Part shown: positions 32,496 through 32,697 of the stretch, piece after piece
How the letters are laid out: the number at the start of each line of letters is the position of its first letter
Numbering within the stretch: the stretch's first letter is position 1
Origin: JASFBA01 sp034433695
GTDB taxonomy: Bacteria > Chloroflexota > Chloroflexia > DTKN01
NCBI GenBank assembly: GCA_034433695.1
Contig: DAOUAK010000113.1
Span: 1-32,697, forward strand
DNA length: 32,697 nucleotides
Reading direction: 5' to 3'
Notes under the pieces: generated by a model
The model's database searches: none
Told to the model about the DNA's origin: nothing
Seen by the model: the letters and a program-made list of their open reading frames with translations, nothing else
Made by a program: the position numbers and the translations under genes

Positions 32496-32697
32496 TCAGA
32501 ATTCCCAATCCGGCAGCGGAGGGAGCAAGCGGAGGAGTCGGTCCAGCCGGGCCAGGAGTTCCGGAGGGCCGGCGAGGTCGTCGGTGCAGGCCAGGCTGCC
32601 GGCCGGCCGGACGCCCAACCACAGGCGGCTGAAAGCGCCCACCGAAGCCCGGAGTGTCGGCAGGGCGGGTTCGCATCCGGGCCTGGCCTCCGACTCC
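32496..32697 (-). CDS. C-terminal fragment, probable GNAT/SCP2-type protein
   Basis: The frame is open from the right edge of the window to TGA at 32498-32496, giving 66 visible residues. They read LPTLRASVGAFSRLWLGVRP, then AGSLACTDDLAGPPELLARL and the end PPLPDWEF. This resembles the sterol-carrier-like C-terminal domain of Eis-type GNAT acetyltransferases, in which a 'VGALSRLYLG' helix is followed by 'AxxGRLxGDPEALxRLDALF' and a Pro/aromatic end. No start is in the window. It is on the same strand as tgt, upstream of it. Confidence 0.5.
   Translation of the reverse strand, partial: ESEARPGCEPALPTLRASVGAFSRLWLGVRPAGSLACTDDLAGPPELLARLDRLLRLLPPLPDWEF

Noticed and set aside
32434..32676. An 80-codon minus-strand frame at the right edge
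   Set aside because: Its translation is Pro/Arg/Gly-rich. The neighbouring frame, open from the edge and ending at 32496, gives a much more protein-like sequence and is annotated in its place.

Overview
The window is a 32.7-kb piece of GC-rich bacterial chromosome, densely packed with genes. The best taxonomic guess is Chloroflexota (Anaerolineae-like), possibly thermophilic. This rests on a four-Cys N-terminal module (CPHLGL / HRCY / YCL / ECPRF) on a Thr-Pro-linker membrane protein, two types of prolyl-tRNA synthetase, FAD-dependent ThyX, a DUF2227-type protein, and intergenic palindromes of the GTAGGG...CCCTAC kind. It is an inference, because no rRNA or tRNA gene is present.

Layout. Positions 1-2710 (+): the end of a polytopic membrane protein, a VTT-family membrane protein and nnr (NAD(P)HX repair). 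These genes favour G/T-ending codons, unlike everything to their right. An inverted repeat at 2709-2791 marks the change. Then pdp (+) faces a GerMN membrane protein (-), and divergent promoters lead into hyuA-hyuB (+). Positions 9450-11484 (-) form a translation operon: S1-like protein, bL35, IF-1, bS21. Its leader holds a near-consensus promoter, an intrinsic terminator just before the S1 start, and open frames that run through that terminator. Next come ppdk (-) and the divergent maf (+). Positions 15737-20527 (-) hold an archaeal/eukaryotic-type ProRS, a zinc-ribbon protein of unknown function, a bacterial-type ProRS and an ASCH protein. Upstream on the same strand are DUF2227, tdk, then rplU-rpmA-rpmE. 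To the right, sbcC and an unknown gene with a degenerate zincin motif (+), mltG, a prepilin peptidase, thyX and a folate cyclodeaminase (+) are followed by a lipid acyltransferase and tgt (-). The C-terminal end of a probable GNAT/SCP2-type protein lies at the right edge.

How the genes fit together. Most are housekeeping: translation (S1, IF-1, bS21, bL35, bL21, bL27, bL31, two ProRS, TGT), nucleotide metabolism (pdp, tdk, thyX, maf), C1-folate (thyX with cyclodeaminase), central carbon (ppdk), envelope (mltG, acyltransferase, prepilin peptidase) and DNA repair (sbcC). Promoters are mostly sigma-A type with 17-bp spacers, several with an extended TGn -10.

I found no CRISPR array, defence island, prophage, transposase, tRNA or rRNA. 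The points most worth checking are the attenuator-like leader of the S1 operon, the paired ProRS types, the N-terminal extension of TGT, the hyuA/hyuB overlap, the composition break near 2.7 kb, and a family of palindromes that in two places carries the stop codons of both convergent neighbours.
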